A DNA stretch of 11,602 bases from Gammaproteobacteria bacterium. Lineage in GTDB: Bacteria; Pseudomonadota; Gammaproteobacteria; Chromatiales; Sedimenticolaceae. A program made the translations under genes and the position numbers. Below, piece after piece: positions 1-5,531 of this stretch (its first letter is position 1; each line of letters begins with the position of its first letter). The notes under the pieces are model-generated. The model saw only the letters and a program-made list of their open reading frames with translations. It made no database searches and had not been told where the DNA came from. The stretch is taken from NCBI GenBank assembly GCA_020445245.1, contig JAGRHB010000002.1:23676-35277 (forward strand), given 5' to 3'.

Positions 1-186
1 CAGGTCCTGCGGGATCTGTTGCTGTTCGATCAGGATCGTCGCTTCCGACCGGTAGGTCGCCGGCATCAGCATCGCGACCGCCACCGCGACCGCGAAGATC
101 ACGACGGCAGGTACGATCAGGTACCAGCGCCGGCGGCGCAGGATCGCAATGTAGTCTGTCAGGCCCAGGCCTTCTTGTTCGTCCAT
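1..186 (-). CDS. Wzz/GumC-type polysaccharide chain-length determinant, N-terminal part
   Basis: This is the first 62 residues of a minus-strand gene cut by the window edge. A short cytoplasmic head (MDEQEGLGLTDYIAILRRRR) is followed by one hydrophobic segment at about residues 22-42 and then by PATYRSEATILIE. That layout is typical of the N-terminal Wzz domain, where a Tyr-(R/K)-(S/A)-x-(A/S) stretch follows the first membrane helix. Such inner-membrane proteins set polymer length in Wzy- or exosortase-associated exopolysaccharide export. The ATG at 184-186 gives the expected short head; I see no strong ribosome site, and the frame stays open upstream. An ops element lies about 107 bases upstream, so the gene is probably read under RfaH antitermination. 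Whether the full protein carries a BY-kinase domain (GumC/ExoP type) cannot be seen. The family call is fairly firm; the subtype is not. Confidence 0.72.
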   Translation of the reverse strand, partial: MDEQEGLGLTDYIAILRRRRWYLIVPAVVIFAVAVAVAMLMPATYRSEATILIEQQQIPQDL

Positions 187-290
187 CAGCTGAATATCAA
201 CGCCAGAGTGTTGTCGGAATCGCCTGAATTGTGTCCCGGCACCGCGCGCATCGCTGCACCGGCTGCCTTGCACTCATCGGGTGGTCGGCA

Positions 291-338
291 GACACGCTAC
301 CGCCACTCCGTTTCCAGGCGCGAATCGGAATGGCCTTC
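291..338 (-). promoter_or_regulatory. ops/JUMPstart-like RfaH recruitment element upstream of the wzz-type gene
   Basis: Bases 293-304 read GGCGGTAGCGTG on the minus strand, identical to the 12-base ops element at which RNA polymerase pauses and recruits RfaH in Escherichia coli. The surrounding 48 bases (291-338) match 4633-4680 upstream of gmd at 39 of 48 positions with no gap (hand alignment). The conserved unit is therefore longer than ops, as in the JUMPstart elements of polysaccharide operons. It sits between the broken rfaH copy and the wzz-type gene. Confidence 0.8.
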
Positions 339-456
339 CTTTTCATCCATCTTGGCTGCGGCAGAGGCCACGCAGCGCTCGAGGCGGCACGCCCTGTCGG
401 CGCCGGGCCTCGATCTTTCACAGCCGCCCGGCAGTGTCCGCCAGGCATCCGTCAGT

Positions 457-833
457 TCAGTGGCGCCACCTGGGGCCCGACAGGGTCACCCTGTGCGCCA
501 TGCCCATCAGCTCGAGCAGCACCGGGACACGGTCACGGCCGCTGCCTGCCCCGACGATCGCCTTGCGCCTTTGCAGCCACCCGTCGACAGTGGCACCGCG
601 CCGAACAGGTCGATGAAATCGATCGGGTCGTCATCGCGCGGCCGCGAGCCCATGTCGAGATCGGTGGGCAGGTAGCCGAAGAACAGCGGCTCGACGGCCG
701 ATTGCCAGCGAGCGTTACGCCGCTGGGCCATGCTGACCATCGAAAGATGCGTGTGGGAGGCCCGTCTGCCCAGGTACCACTCTTCCGCAGCCACCTGGTG
801 AGCCTTCGTCTGTACGGCGAAGCCGTCCGCCAT
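457..833 (-). pseudogene. decayed rfaH (NusG-family antiterminator) copy
   Basis: The remnant starts at an ATG at 831-833 behind a GGAGAAGGA ribosome site and reads MADGFAVQTKAHQ. It continues through ARWQSAVEPLFFGYL, which matches KWQSSVEPLFPGYL of the intact RfaH at 4803-5303. After that, about 45-50 residues of the N-terminal domain are missing: the text jumps to DDPIDFIDLFG, matching DTPIDPAALFRPG of the intact copy. A frameshift near 560-580 then leads into DRVPVLLELMGMAHRVTL, which matches the KOW-domain strand DRVYLLFELLGKTNRIEV, and the frame closes at 457-459. An internal deletion plus a frameshift make a working antiterminator unlikely. Promoter and ops element on either side are preserved, so the whole module looks duplicated. 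The identification rests on comparison within the window and on the RfaH family. Confidence 0.72.
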
Positions 834-1244
834 GTCCTTCTCCGTGGCAGCCGTTCCAGCGGCCTTTTGCTACTCCATTGGGCCGATGATGTGGACCATC
901 GCCCCGTCCCTCTTGGCACCGCGAGCCGGCGGCGCGTGATTTCCGCACTAGTATCCCAGCAGTTAAGTATGTGTTCAACTGCCGATGCCTTTCACCGACT
1001 CCAGGATGAGGCATCCCGCAGCGCCTGGCCTCTACTTTTTAACGACCCGATTGCGGTCAACTTGACGTTTGGCCGTATCGCCAGGCATAGATTCCGCTGG
1101 CAAAGCGGCCTGCATCGACGCCGCCGTTTGTCCGGCAGCCTGTCCTGCGCGCGAGGAACACGCGAACACTGGGTGCGAACGGCGCAGGCGCACGGCCCCC
1201 GGGCTCTGCGCCGTCAGTTGATATACGGAAAAGCGGCTGCGCCG
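834..1244. other. non-coding stretch upstream of the decayed rfaH copy
   Basis: I find no convincing gene here on either strand. The open frames lack family resemblance and ribosome sites and overlap one another. The stretch holds the candidate promoter at 950-978 and a roughly 110-base leader that ends at the pseudogene start. The rest may be decayed DNA. Confidence 0.5.
950..978 (-). promoter_or_regulatory. sigma-70-type promoter of the decayed rfaH copy
   Basis: On the minus strand TTGAAC (973-978) lies 17 bases from GATACT (950-955). The promoter of the intact rfaH has the same form, TTGAGT-17-GATACT. The two also share the CAG before the -35 box and GCGG shortly after the -10 box. That parallel, more than the boxes alone, supports the call. 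Predicted start of transcription is near 943. Confidence 0.5.
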
Positions 1245-1273
1245 AAATAAAAAATCCCGCCGAAGCGGGATTT
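1243..1273 (-). terminator. intrinsic terminator of the VPIPA-CTERM gene
   Basis: A perfect 9-base-pair stem (AAATCCCGC with GCGGGATTT, 1252-1273) encloses a UUCG tetraloop on the minus strand and runs into a T-rich tract. It starts about 7 bases after the stop codon of the gene at 1281-1979. This is a textbook Rho-independent terminator; plus-strand function is also possible because T residues flank both sides. Confidence 0.9.
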
Positions 1274-1280
1274 GTTTTTA

Positions 1281-1979
1281 TTATGCGTCGAGCTTTCGCT
1301 TCCCGAGGTATCCGAAGATACCAAGCGCCGAGGCGAATAGCCAAGCGGCAGCAGGTATGGGAACTGGCGAAAACGTGAAGGTACCCGCGCCGAAGCATGC
1401 CTCGGGGCTTCCGGAACACGCGTAACTGTCTACCGTGGTGGTAGTCGGGAAGGGGCCAGTCCCGAATCGACTGTTCACAAAGTCGATCAGGCCGCCACCA
1501 TCATTGGTGACAAGCGGGATATCAGCGACGTTTTCGTTGGCGTTGTTGTCTGCCCCGAAACCAAAAGCAACGACGCTATAGTTGCCTGGGCCCAGAATCA
1601 GCGGCGTGACATCGTTAAACCGGAAACTCCCGACGAGAAGATCATCGCTTCCAGAAATCGTCGCGCTTACCAGCGGTCCAGACGACACGTCGCTGAGATC
1701 GAAAATACCCACGGTCAGCGAGCCAGAAATTCCGTCTCCGTCATCGTCGAACACGCCCAACGAGTCCACCCTGATCGTACTCAACACGTCGAAGTCGTTG
1801 CCGAGACCTCCTGTATAGGCCTGGTTCCCGGGCTGGTCGTCGGAGGGGAAAGAGAATGCCTGGAAGGTTGCTGCACAAACCGAACCAGTCGCAAGCACGA
1901 GACCCAAAGCGGCCGCCAATCCAAGCGCGCGACCAGCGCGCACGATCAGGTTGTTGTCTATATCCGTTGACCGAGTCAC
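1281..1979 (-). CDS. exported protein with VPIPA (PEP-CTERM-like) exosortase sorting signal
   Basis: A secreted protein of 232 residues of unknown specific function. It has an N-terminal signal peptide (hydrophobic core about residues 17-35, likely cleavage after SVCA), a beta-rich body with an acidic DDDGDG run near residue 80, and two cysteines near the end. The C-terminal sorting signal (206-232) reads VPIPAAAWLF, then a hydrophobic helix, then GKRK. This is the VPLPA-CTERM variant of PEP-CTERM signals, which exosortases cut in the inner membrane; such proteins go to the outer surface or matrix, usually in exopolysaccharide producers. I chose GTG at 1977-1979 because AAGGAG lies 7 bases upstream and it gives a normal signal peptide; the ATG at 2078 lies upstream of the predicted transcription start. 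The gene is monocistronic, with a sigma-54-type promoter upstream and a terminator behind. The body matches no family I recognise. Confidence 0.85.
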   Translation of the reverse strand: MTRSTDIDNNLIVRAGRALGLAAALGLVLATGSVCAATFQAFSFPSDDQPGNQAYTGGLGNDFDVLSTIRVDSLGVFDDDGDGISGSLTVGIFDLSDVSSGPLVSATISGSDDLLVGSFRFNDVTPLILGPGNYSVVAFGFGADNNANENVADIPLVTNDGGGLIDFVNSRFGTGPFPTTTTVDSYACSGSPEACFGAGTFTFSPVPIPAAAWLFASALGIFGYLGKRKLDA

Positions 1980-2041
1980 CGTCGAACTCCTTGTAGTATT
2001 ACAGGTTGCGTCAAACGCGAAAAAAGCTTCATGATTTATGT

Positions 2042-2057
2042 TGCAAAAAATGTGCCA
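2042..2057 (-). promoter_or_regulatory. sigma-54 (RpoN) type promoter for the VPIPA-CTERM gene
   Basis: The minus strand reads TGGCAC, five bases, TTGCA. The GG (-24) and GC (-12) pairs are exactly 10 bases apart, which fits the RpoN consensus TGGCAC-N5-TTGC closely. Transcription would start near 2031, giving a leader of about 50 bases to the GTG. In Zoogloea, PEP-CTERM genes are reported to be controlled by the PrsK-PrsR two-component system together with RpoN; the same logic is inferred here. I did not identify an enhancer site. Confidence 0.72.
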
Positions 2058-2344
2058 TAAATAGCAAATGATTGACAATCCTAATAAATAAGCCGCCCGA
2101 GAAGAAACTTATCGCTTTCGATCGTAAAAAATCCTGACAACGTCCGCGCGGCCTCATGAGATGCTGCTTCACAGCAACGATAGGCAGTTTTTCGATTCGT
2201 CCTAGCGACGCTCACCGGTGAACGCGCCAGTCGCTGCAACAGTCTCCGCTGCTGCGCACGGCGCAAGGCACGCCGTAGTTCGTTTGCGCCCGGCACTTTC
2301 GCCCGGCGATCTCTTCGAAATCGCCGAAAGGCGCACCGAACCGA
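2058..2344. other. non-coding stretch between fcl and the sigma-54 promoter
   Basis: No gene is supported. Just behind the fcl stop lies a hairpin at about 2296-2330 (GGCGAT/ATCGCC inner stem with TTTC/GAAA outer pairs and a small bulge). It has no U tract, so it is at best a weak 3'-end structure. The part nearest the promoter is AT-rich, as expected for an RpoN upstream region where a response regulator may bind. Confidence 0.4.
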
Positions 2345-3298
2345 TCAGGTCCGCGCCGCCGCATGATTCTCGACAAACCATGAATAAGCTTCGCCAAGTC
2401 CCTGTTTCAAATCTTTTCTCGGCATCCAGCCCAGCCCATTGATCAGCGTCGTATCGACCAACTTGCGCGGCGTGCCGTCGGGCTTGGTTGTGTCGAACAC
2501 AAGCCCGCCTGCAAAGCCGACCACCTCGCGCACCAGCTCGGCCAGGGCGCGGATCGTCAGGTCCTCGCCGACCCCGACGTTGACGTGCGACTCGCCGCTG
2601 TAGTGCTCCATCAGGAACAGCAGCGCATCGGCCAGGTCGTCGACGTGCAGGAACTCGCGCTTGGGTGTCCCGGTGCCCCACAGGGTGACCGCCGCGTCGC
2701 CGCGCAGCCTGGCCTCGTGCATCTTGCGCAGCATCGCCGGGATCACGTGGGACTTTTCCAGGTCGTAGTTGTCGCCCGGGCCGTAAAGGTTGGTCGGCAT
2801 CGCCGAGATGAAGTCGCAACCGTGCTGGCGCCGGTAGGCCTGGCACAGCTTGATCCCGGCGATCTTGGCCACCGCGTACCACTCGTTGGTCGGCTCCAGC
2901 GGACCGGTCAGCAGGTAGTCCTCTTTGAGCGGCTGCGGCGCCAGCTTCGGGTAGATGCAGGTGCTGCCCAGGAACAGCAGCTTCTGCACGCGCTGGCGGT
3001 ACGCGGCGTGGATGATGTTGGTCTCGATCACCAGGTTGTCGTAGATGAAATCCGCCGGGTAACTGTCGTTGGCCAGGATGCCGCCGACCTTCGCGGCGGC
3101 GAGGAACACGTAGTCCGGCTCCTCCTCGGCGAAAAAGGCGTTCACCGCGGCCTGGTTGCGCAGGTCGAGCTCGGTGCTGGTGCGGGTGACGATATTGCTG
3201 AACCCGGTGGCCTCGAGCGCGCGCACGATCGCCGAGCCGACCATACCGCGATGCCCGGCGACGTAGACCTTGGCTGTCTTGTCGGAAAGAAATGTCAT
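2345..3298 (-). CDS. fcl: GDP-L-fucose synthase
   Basis: This enzyme (317 residues, the usual size) converts GDP-4-keto-6-deoxy-mannose to GDP-L-fucose in the cytoplasm by epimerisation at C3 and C5 and an NADPH-dependent reduction. It is the second step after Gmd. An extended short-chain dehydrogenase fold is evident: the NADP-binding GHRGMVG is at residues 15-21, AAAKVGGI follows at about 67-74, the serine and cysteine of GSTCIYP are S112 and C114, and the Tyr-x3-Lys pair is Y141/K145. Further family blocks are [20 protein letters not shown] and KPDGTPRKL. The start at 3296-3298 fits the E. coli protein with a 5-residue longer head; its ribosome site is weak. It is transcribed after gmd but separated by 180 bases of palindromic repeats. 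The supply of GDP-fucose fits a fucosylated exopolysaccharide or O-chain. Confidence 0.96.
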   Translation of the reverse strand: MTFLSDKTAKVYVAGHRGMVGSAIVRALEATGFSNIVTRTSTELDLRNQAAVNAFFAEEEPDYVFLAAAKVGGILANDSYPADFIYDNLVIETNIIHAAYRQRVQKLLFLGSTCIYPKLAPQPLKEDYLLTGPLEPTNEWYAVAKIAGIKLCQAYRRQHGCDFISAMPTNLYGPGDNYDLEKSHVIPAMLRKMHEARLRGDAAVTLWGTGTPKREFLHVDDLADALLFLMEHYSGESHVNVGVGEDLTIRALAELVREVVGFAGGLVFDTTKPDGTPRKLVDTTLINGLGWMPRKDLKQGLGEAYSWFVENHAAART

Positions 3299-3305
3299 GG
3301 TGCTC
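3283..3305 (-). repeat. fcl start region, copy 1 of a short direct repeat
   Basis: The 23 bases spanning the fcl start codon recur at 3402-3424 with two mismatches. Similarity continues into the C-rich bases on both sides of the copies (about 45 bases in all, with small gaps). This suggests the palindromic block upstream of fcl was duplicated together with the gene start. Confidence 0.8.
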
Positions 3306-3339
3306 TCGAGTTTCTTCCCCTCTCCACGCGTGATAAGTC

Positions 3340-3388
3340 ATCCCCCTCACCCCGGCCCTCTCCCCCCTCAGGGGGCGAGGGGGAAATG
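3340..3388 (-). repeat. GC-rich palindromic REP-like repeat, copy 1
   Basis: On the plus strand it reads CCCCCTCACCCCGG, CCCTCTCCCCCC, a short turn, then GGGGGCGAGGGGG. It belongs to the widespread CCCTCACCCC/GGGAGAGGG family of dispersed palindromes seen in many proteobacterial intergenic regions. Orientation is opposite to copy 2 in the same gap, so the pair forms a larger inverted structure between gmd and fcl. Confidence 0.7.
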
Positions 3389-3401
3389 GGAAACTTCGCT
3401 C

Positions 3402-3424
3402 CGGAAAGGTATGTCATGGTGCTC
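3402..3424 (-). repeat. fcl start region, copy 2 of the direct repeat
   Basis: This matches 3283-3305 at 21 of 23 bases and includes an ATG at 3415-3417 followed by codons for MTYLS, close to MTFLS of fcl. The frame runs 40 codons through the repeat and ends in a TGA that overlaps the true fcl ATG by the ATGA pattern. It is probably an accident of the duplication and is not called as a gene. Confidence 0.75.
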
Positions 3425-3429
3425 CGCCA

Positions 3430-3476
3430 TCTTTCCCCTCTCCCCCCGCGGGGGGAGAGGGCTAGGGTGAGGGGGC
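3430..3476 (+). repeat. GC-rich palindromic REP-like repeat, copy 2
   Basis: A near-perfect palindrome, CCCTCTCCCCCC/GGGGGGAGAGGG, is followed by CTAGGGTGAGGGGG. It is the same family as copies at 3340-3388 and 7733-7788. It starts two bases after the gmd stop in the direction of transcription and could form a strong hairpin in the gmd-fcl mRNA. Confidence 0.75.
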
Positions 3477-3478
3477 AA

Positions 3479-4573
3479 TTACTCGTAATACTTGAACGCC
3501 TTGAACCCCTCGCGCTCGACCAGGTCGTCGCGTTTTGCCAGTTCGAGGTCAGTCTGCATCATCTCCTGCACCATCTCCTCAAAGGTGATCTTCGGCGTCC
3601 AGCCCAGTTTTTCGTGCGCCTTGGTCGCATCACCCAGAAGCGTCTCGACCTCTGTCGGCCGGAAATAGCGCGGATCGACCGCGACGATCACCTTGCCGGT
3701 CTTCGCATCGATGCCCTTCTCATCCAGCCCCTCGCCCTCCCAGCGGATCCGCATATCGACGTGCGCCGCGGCGATCTCGACAAACTCGCGCACCGAGTAC
3801 TGCCTGCCAGTCGCGATCGCGAAGTCCTCGGGCTCGTCCTGCTGCAGCATCAGCCACTGCATCTCGACATAATCGCGCGCGTGGCCCCAGTCGCGCTTGG
3901 CGTTCATGTTGCCGAGATGCAGCTTGTCCTGCAGACCCAGATTGATGCGCGCCAGGGCACGGGTGATCTTGCGCGTGACAAAGGTCTCGCCACGGATCGG
4001 CGACTCGTGGTTGAACAGGATCCCGTTGCAGGCGTAGATGCCGTAGGCCTCGCGGTAATTGACCGTGATCCAGTAGGCATACAGCTTGGCGCAGGCGTAC
4101 GGCGAGCGCGGGTAGAACGGCGTCGTCTCCTTCTGCGGGATCTCCTGCACCTCGCCGAACAGCTCCGAGGTCGAGGCCTGGTAGAAGCGGGTCTTGTTCT
4201 CCAGGCCGAGGATGCGGATCGCCTCGAGGATGCGCAGCGTGCCGATCGCGTCGGCGTTGGCCGTGTACTCGGGCGACTCGAACGAAACGGCCACGTGGCT
4301 CTGCGCCGCCAGGTTGTAGATCTCGTCCGGCTGCACCGCCTGGATCACCCGGATCAGGCTGGTGCTGTCAGTCAGGTCACCGTAGTGCAGGATGAAGTTG
4401 CGGTGATCGACGTGCGGGTCCTGGTACAGATGGTCGATGCGGTCGGTGTTGAACAGCGACGAGCGCCGCTTCAGCCCGTGCACCTCGTAGCCCTTGCCCA
4501 GCAGGAACTCCGCCAGGTAGGCGCCGTCCTGGCCGGTGACGCCGGTTATCAGGGCAATTCTTTGTCTTTCCAT
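3479..4573 (-). CDS. gmd: GDP-mannose 4,6-dehydratase
   Basis: This cytoplasmic enzyme (364 residues) turns GDP-D-mannose into GDP-4-keto-6-deoxy-D-mannose, the branch point to GDP-fucose and related deoxysugars. Its NADP-binding motif GVTGQDG is at residues 11-17. The catalytic set matches E. coli Gmd shifted by two: T135 and E137 in STSELFG, Y159 and K163 in YACAK. Other family blocks are [18 protein letters not shown] and [18 protein letters not shown] place the start at 4571-4573 because AAGGA lies 7 bases upstream and the protein then begins [11 protein letters not shown], as family members do; the ATG at 4600 would add nine odd residues. An ops element 62 bases upstream and rfaH before it imply RfaH-dependent readthrough into gmd, the repeat block and fcl. 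Confidence 0.97.
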   Translation of the reverse strand: MERQRIALITGVTGQDGAYLAEFLLGKGYEVHGLKRRSSLFNTDRIDHLYQDPHVDHRNFILHYGDLTDSTSLIRVIQAVQPDEIYNLAAQSHVAVSFESPEYTANADAIGTLRILEAIRILGLENKTRFYQASTSELFGEVQEIPQKETTPFYPRSPYACAKLYAYWITVNYREAYGIYACNGILFNHESPIRGETFVTRKITRALARINLGLQDKLHLGNMNAKRDWGHARDYVEMQWLMLQQDEPEDFAIATGRQYSVREFVEIAAAHVDMRIRWEGEGLDEKGIDAKTGKVIVAVDPRYFRPTEVETLLGDATKAHEKLGWTPKITFEEMVQEMMQTDLELAKRDDLVEREGFKAFKYYE

Positions 4574-4632
4574 GTCGTCTTCCTTGGGTTTATTGGGCAT
4601 GCGTCGGCAGCGGCGTCACAGCCATGGCTCGC

Positions 4633-4680
4633 GACACGCTACCGCCCTTCCGTTTCCTGGCACAGGTCGGACGGGCCTTC
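4633..4680 (-). promoter_or_regulatory. ops/JUMPstart-like RfaH recruitment element upstream of gmd
   Basis: Minus-strand bases 4635-4646 are GGCGGTAGCGTG, identical to the E. coli ops element and to the copy at 293-304. The 48-base block shares 39 positions with 291-338. A GTTTCC(T/A)GG motif (plus-strand reading) next to ops is kept in both copies, and an additional exact copy lies at 4692-4700. The element lies in the 229 bases between rfaH and gmd, so rfaH is made from its own promoter before the controlled genes. Confidence 0.85.
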
Positions 4681-4780
4681 AATGGCAACATGTTTCCTGG
4701 TGACACCGCCCGGACAGGCGCAGCGCCCCTTCATTACGGCCCCGATCGGCTACCATGAGTCAACCGAACGGCGGATGACC

Positions 4781-4800
4781 CGATCGGGATTGCCCGACCG
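4781..4800 (-). other. hairpin directly after the rfaH stop codon
   Basis: CGGTCGGG and CCCGATCG can form an 8-base-pair stem (one G-U) with a four-base loop, starting two bases behind the stop. No U tract follows, so it is not a standard terminator. It may stabilise the rfaH 3' end or slow polymerase ahead of ops. Confidence 0.35.
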
Positions 4801-4802
4801 CT

Positions 4803-5303
4803 TCACGCGGCCGGCACTACCTGGTGGGCCGGCACCTCGATGCGGTTCGTCTTGCCCAACAGTTCAAACAACAGGTACACGCGGTCGTCACTCGACCTGG
4901 CCTCGAAGATCGCCCTGACACCGGCCAGCGCACCGTCGGCGATCATCACCTCGGTCCCGGGCCTGAAAAGCGCTGCGGGATCTATCGGTGTGTCACGTTC
5001 GGCCTGGGACGCGGCGAGGCGCTCAACCACCCCGTGAGGCACGGGCCGCAGCTCGTTTCCGAAACGCACCAGTCCCAGCACACCACGGGTCGAACGAATG
5101 GGCGCCGTACTTTGCGCGGAGGGATCGATGCAAACAAACAGATAGCCAGGAAACAATGGCTCGACCGATGACTGCCACTTGCCGAGCCGCCGGCGCGGCG
5201 TCTTGATCAGGGGAAGATAAGTCGTAAAGGCCTGCCGTTCGAGGTGATCCAGCGCCTGTGCCTCCTGGCGAGGCTTGGTGCGAACGGCGTACCAGCGATC
5301 CAT
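4803..5303 (-). CDS. rfaH: transcription antitermination protein RfaH
   Basis: A NusG-family factor of 166 residues (E. coli RfaH has 162). Family function: it binds RNA polymerase paused at ops, makes it processive over long polysaccharide operons and recruits ribosomes. The N-terminal NGN domain begins MDRWYAVRTKPRQ and holds the RfaH-typical HLERQA (20-25), VEPLFPGYLF (47-56) and STRGVLGLVRFG (71-82). The KOW domain is at about 115-166 (PGTEVMIADGALAG, DRVYLLFELLG). These features favour RfaH over housekeeping NusG. The start at 5301-5303 has AGAGGA 9 bases upstream and matches the family; upstream in-frame codons reach an ATG at 5462 that overlaps the promoter and is rejected. Exact ops elements before gmd and the wzz-type gene point to its likely targets. 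The leader carries competing hairpins (5355-5390). Confidence 0.93.
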   Translation of the reverse strand: MDRWYAVRTKPRQEAQALDHLERQAFTTYLPLIKTPRRRLGKWQSSVEPLFPGYLFVCIDPSAQSTAPIRSTRGVLGLVRFGNELRPVPHGVVERLAASQAERDTPIDPAALFRPGTEVMIADGALAGVRAIFEARSSDDRVYLLFELLGKTNRIEVPAHQVVPAA

Positions 5304-5336
5304 CTGCCAACATCCTCTGTCTTGATCCATGCGCGA

Positions 5337-5390
5337 TCCGGGAACACCTCCCGGAAAAAACACTTGTGCCACAAGCGTGTTACCGCTTGT
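5337..5390 (-). promoter_or_regulatory. attenuator-like leader of rfaH (or DGR operon terminator)
   Basis: In transcript order the leader holds ACAAGCG (5384-5390), CGCTTGT (5371-5377), then ACAAGTG (5361-5367) followed by six U (5355-5360). The middle arm can pair perfectly with the first (7 pairs, 6-base loop) or with the third (7-8 pairs with one G-U, 3-base loop) to give a terminator. The two folds exclude each other, the standard attenuator layout. A further perfect hairpin, TCCGGGA/TCCCGGA, follows at 5337-5355, before the ribosome site. No ligand domain or separate leader peptide is recognised. Alternatively, the 2:3 hairpin simply ends transcripts from the reverse transcriptase gene 150 bases upstream. 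Confidence 0.5.
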
Positions 5391-5437
5391 CGGCAGGGAC
5401 GCCAGATACTGAATCAGCAGCGCCCGGAAGCCGCGCG

Positions 5438-5466
5438 AGTATCTCAGTATTTCATCATTCACTCAA
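5438..5466 (-). promoter_or_regulatory. sigma-70-type promoter of rfaH
   Basis: On the minus strand TTGAGT (5461-5466) and GATACT (5438-5443) are 17 bases apart, with a TG one base before the -10 box (extended -10). The same design precedes the decayed rfaH copy. Transcription would begin near 5431, giving a leader of about 128 bases. It lies between the stop of the reverse transcriptase gene and rfaH. Confidence 0.55.
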
Positions 5467-5531
5467 CTGGTGGGCGACCTGCCCAACGCCGGCCCGGGTA
5501 AGGGGCCGTCCCTGGCGCCCATTCTCGGGAT

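Noticed and set aside
231..1250. A 339-codon plus-strand open frame over the decayed rfaH region
   Set aside because: No ribosome site or family resemblance; the minus strand shows real RfaH text, so this frame is its complement.
1980..2078. Longer N-terminus for the VPIPA-CTERM protein from an ATG at 2078
   Set aside because: It would begin upstream of the predicted sigma-54 transcription start and place the signal peptide deep inside the protein.
2585..4918. A 777-codon plus-strand open frame across fcl, gmd and the end of rfaH
   Set aside because: It is antisense to strongly recognised genes in GC-rich DNA and has no family likeness; third-position GC keeps the opposite frame open.
5355..5370. 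A sigma-54 promoter (TGGCAC on the minus strand) before rfaH
   Set aside because: The -24 box is present but the -12 position reads TTTTT in place of TTGCA; the bases belong to the hairpin and U tract.
5304..5462. N-terminal extension of RfaH from an ATG at 5462
   Set aside because: RfaH homology starts at the 5303 ATG, which has a ribosome site; the earlier ATG overlaps the -35 box of the promoter.
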